The notes under the pieces: generated by a model
Seen by the model: only the letters and a program-made list of their open reading frames with translations
Databases searched by the model: none
What the model was told of the DNA's origin: nothing
Translations under genes and position numbers: made by a program
Assembly (NCBI GenBank): GCA_016937915.1
Contig: JAFGVR010000084.1
Span: 1-17,773 of the forward strand
DNA: 17,773 bases
Source of the DNA: Campylobacterales bacterium
GTDB lineage: Bacteria > Campylobacterota > Campylobacteria > Campylobacterales > Sulfurimonadaceae
Reading direction: 5' to 3'
Shown: positions 16,311-17,773 of the stretch, piece by piece
Numbering within the stretch: position 1 is the first letter of the stretch
How the letters are laid out: each line of letters starts with the position of its first letter

Positions 16311-16886
16311 ATGTTTGAAGCTATCGCTTTTTATCTGTTTGCTTTTTTAACTATCTCGATGTTCTACATCACAGTTACTACAAATCAAGCGTTATATGCC
16401 CTAACTGCACTAGCAGCGGGGATGATATTTATATCAGTATTTTTCTTTATTCTAGGTGCTGACTTTTTGGGTGCGATTCAGATAATCGTTTATACTGGTG
16501 CGGTTATGGCACTTTATGCATTTGGTATGATGTTTTTTGATACAACTCGTGATGTAAAAGAGAAACAAGGCAATAAGTTTATAATAGTTGGACTTAGTGC
16601 ATTATCTGCTGTTTTAGTAGTGCTTATATTTGTAGCTCCAATTGTTAGTGATAACATCACTGCACTTTACCCTATGACTGAGGGTGCTGGAAATACACAA
16701 GAGGTTGGTATGGTTTTATTTACAAAATACCTTATCCCATTTGAAGTAGCTGCGGTTATGCTTTTAGTAGCTATGATAGCTGGTATAGTTTTAGCTGGTA
16801 AGAAAATGGACTTATCTTTAACACTTATGAATGATGCACAAATCAGACATATAGATGAAGAAAAAAATAAAAAGGTGATTTCATGA
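16311..16886 (+). CDS. nuoJ: NADH-quinone oxidoreductase subunit J (membrane)
   Basis: Membrane-arm subunit linking the quinone site to the antiporter-like subunits. There are five hydrophobic segments in 191 residues. The third (about 53-76) carries the family core GAIQIIVYTGAVMALYAFGM with Tyr61, the helix known to form a pi-bulge during the catalytic cycle. The C-terminal 25 residues are charged and cytoplasmic. AAGGAG (16299-16304) overlaps the nuoI stop and is spaced six bases from the ATG. The stop overlaps the nuoK start (ATGA). Confidence 0.96.
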   Translation: MFEAIAFYLFAFLTISMFYITVTTNQALYALTALAAGMIFISVFFFILGADFLGAIQIIVYTGAVMALYAFGMMFFDTTRDVKEKQGNKFIIVGLSALSAVLVVLIFVAPIVSDNITALYPMTEGAGNTQEVGMVLFTKYLIPFEVAAVMLLVAMIAGIVLAGKKMDLSLTLMNDAQIRHIDEEKNKKVIS

Positions 16887-17191
16887 TGGAAATAGGACTT
16901 AGTCATTATCTTGTTCTTTCAACTATCCTTTTTGCTATAGGTTTAGTTGGTGTGATGAAGAGAAAGAACCTTTTATTGTTGTTTTTCTCTACTGAGATTT
17001 TATTAAACTCTGTAAATATAGCGTTTGCTGCTATTTCACACTATTATGGTGATTTAACTGGTCAAATGTTTGCATTTTTTGTTATCGCGATTGCAGCATC
17101 TGAAGTTGCAGTTGGACTAGGTTTACTAATCGTTTGGCATAAGCGTCATAACACTGTTGATCTAGATACTATGTCAACAATGAGAGGATAG
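16883..17191 (+). CDS. nuoK: NADH-quinone oxidoreductase subunit K (membrane, MrpC-like)
   Basis: Three-helix proton-channel subunit of the membrane arm, 102 residues. Two membrane-embedded glutamates are kept: Glu38 (FFSTEILLNSVN) and Glu74 (AASEVAVGLGL). Their 36-residue spacing equals that of Glu36 and Glu72 in E. coli. The frame opens with ATGATG, so either codon could start it; the first is in the ATGA overlap with nuoJ. It is preceded by AAGGTGA near 16872. Confidence 0.96.
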   Translation: MMEIGLSHYLVLSTILFAIGLVGVMKRKNLLLLFFSTEILLNSVNIAFAAISHYYGDLTGQMFAFFVIAIAASEVAVGLGLLIVWHKRHNTVDLDTMSTMRG

Positions 17192-17195
17192 AAGT

Positions 17196-17773
17196 ATGGA
17201 AGTATTATTATATACAGCACTTTTTGCACCACTAGTTGGTTCACTGTTTGCTGCTTTATTTGGAGCTTCACCTAAGACTTTGATCGCAGGTATCGTTCCT
17301 AGTATATTATTGGGTATATCATTGATAGCAAGTACTATCCTTTTAGTGTTTGTTTTTACAAGTGGTCAACATGTTCAAGTTGAGATGATGACTTGGATGC
17401 AAACTGGTAACCTTTATATACCATTTGGTTTTATGGTTGATCAGGTAAGTGTAACTATGATGATGGTTGTAACTGTTGTTTCAACTGTTGTTCATGTTTA
17501 TGCTATTGGGTATATGAAGTATGACAAAGCGTTTAACCGTTTCTTTGCTTGGTTATCAGCTTTCGTTTTCTCGATGATGATCCTTGTTATGAGTGATAAC
17601 TTTGCTGGTCTTTTCATTGGTTGGGAAGGTGTTGGTCTTTGTTCATGGGCACTTATTGGTTTTTGGTATCACAAAGAGAGTGCTACTTGGGCAGCAAACG
17701 AAGCGTTTATTATGAACCGTATAGCTGACCTTGGTATGTTAATTGGTATATTTTTGGTTTACTGGAATACAGG
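17196..17773 (+). CDS. nuoL: NADH-quinone oxidoreductase subunit L, 3'-truncated by the window edge
   Basis: Distal antiporter-like proton pump of complex I. The ATG at 17196 follows GAGAGGA (17182-17188) by seven bases and the nuoK stop by four. 192 codons are visible before the window ends. They contain the first transmembrane helices, VDQVSVTMM (about 81-89), and the conserved IGWEGVGLCSWALIGFWY with Glu144 at the same number as the E. coli key glutamate. ANEAFIMNRIADLG (167-180) is also a NuoL hallmark that separates it from NuoM and NuoN. Roughly two thirds of the gene lies outside the window, and nuoM and nuoN are expected beyond it. Confidence 0.96.
   Translation, partial: MEVLLYTALFAPLVGSLFAALFGASPKTLIAGIVPSILLGISLIASTILLVFVFTSGQHVQVEMMTWMQTGNLYIPFGFMVDQVSVTMMMVVTVVSTVVHVYAIGYMKYDKAFNRFFAWLSAFVFSMMILVMSDNFAGLFIGWEGVGLCSWALIGFWYHKESATWAANEAFIMNRIADLGMLIGIFLVYWNT

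Noticed and set aside
1..17773. CRISPR arrays, tRNA/rRNA genes, insertion sequences or phage genes
   Set aside because: Nearly all of the window is coding sequence of recognised metabolic genes; no direct-repeat arrays, RNA gene signatures or transposase motifs were seen.

Overview
The window is AT-rich DNA in which every gene lies on the + strand. It looks like a chromosome segment of a Campylobacterota (epsilonproteobacterial) chemolithotroph of the Sulfurimonas/Sulfuricurvum kind. The reasons are a complex I operon without canonical NuoE and NuoF, a 74-residue HP1264-type protein in the nuoE position, two consecutive nuoG genes, and T-rich promoter architecture. The genus is inferred; no marker here fixes it.

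Region 1 (1-4497) is a tightly coupled assimilatory nitrate operon. It holds the 3' part of a molybdopterin nitrate reductase (narB type, 5' end outside the window), a fused siroheme synthase (cysG) and a siroheme/[4Fe-4S] nitrite reductase (nirA). Successive genes share ATGA stop/start overlaps. The logic is self-contained: NarB makes nitrite, NirA reduces it to ammonium, and CysG makes the siroheme that NirA needs.

Region 2 (4498-4685) is a boundary of 188 bases. It has a convincing intrinsic terminator (13-bp stem followed by eight T) and then a T-rich stretch with a candidate promoter for the next operon.

Region 3 (4686 to the end) is a proton-pumping complex I operon in the order nuoA-B-C-D, nuoE-like, nuoF-like, nuoG1, nuoG2, nuoH-I-J-K and the first part of nuoL, which runs off the window. 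The Q-module (B, C, D, I) and membrane arm (A, H, J, K, L) keep most hallmark residues. The electron-input module is rebuilt. The nuoE slot encodes a cysteine-free small protein that may have a TusA-like fold. The nuoF slot encodes a 679-residue protein joining a NuoF-type iron-sulfur domain, which lacks one ligand Cys, to a glutamate-synthase-beta/SfrB-type FAD/NAD(P)H module. NuoG is present as two diverged paralogues in tandem, each with five apparent Fe-S sites. The 97-base gap between nuoD and the nuoE-like gene is filled by predicted hairpins and a 32-codon ORF joined to both neighbours by TAATG overlaps. Electrons probably enter from NAD(P)H, ferredoxin or flavodoxin rather than through the standard NADH/FMN site.

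I saw no tRNA, rRNA, CRISPR array, insertion sequence or attachment site.
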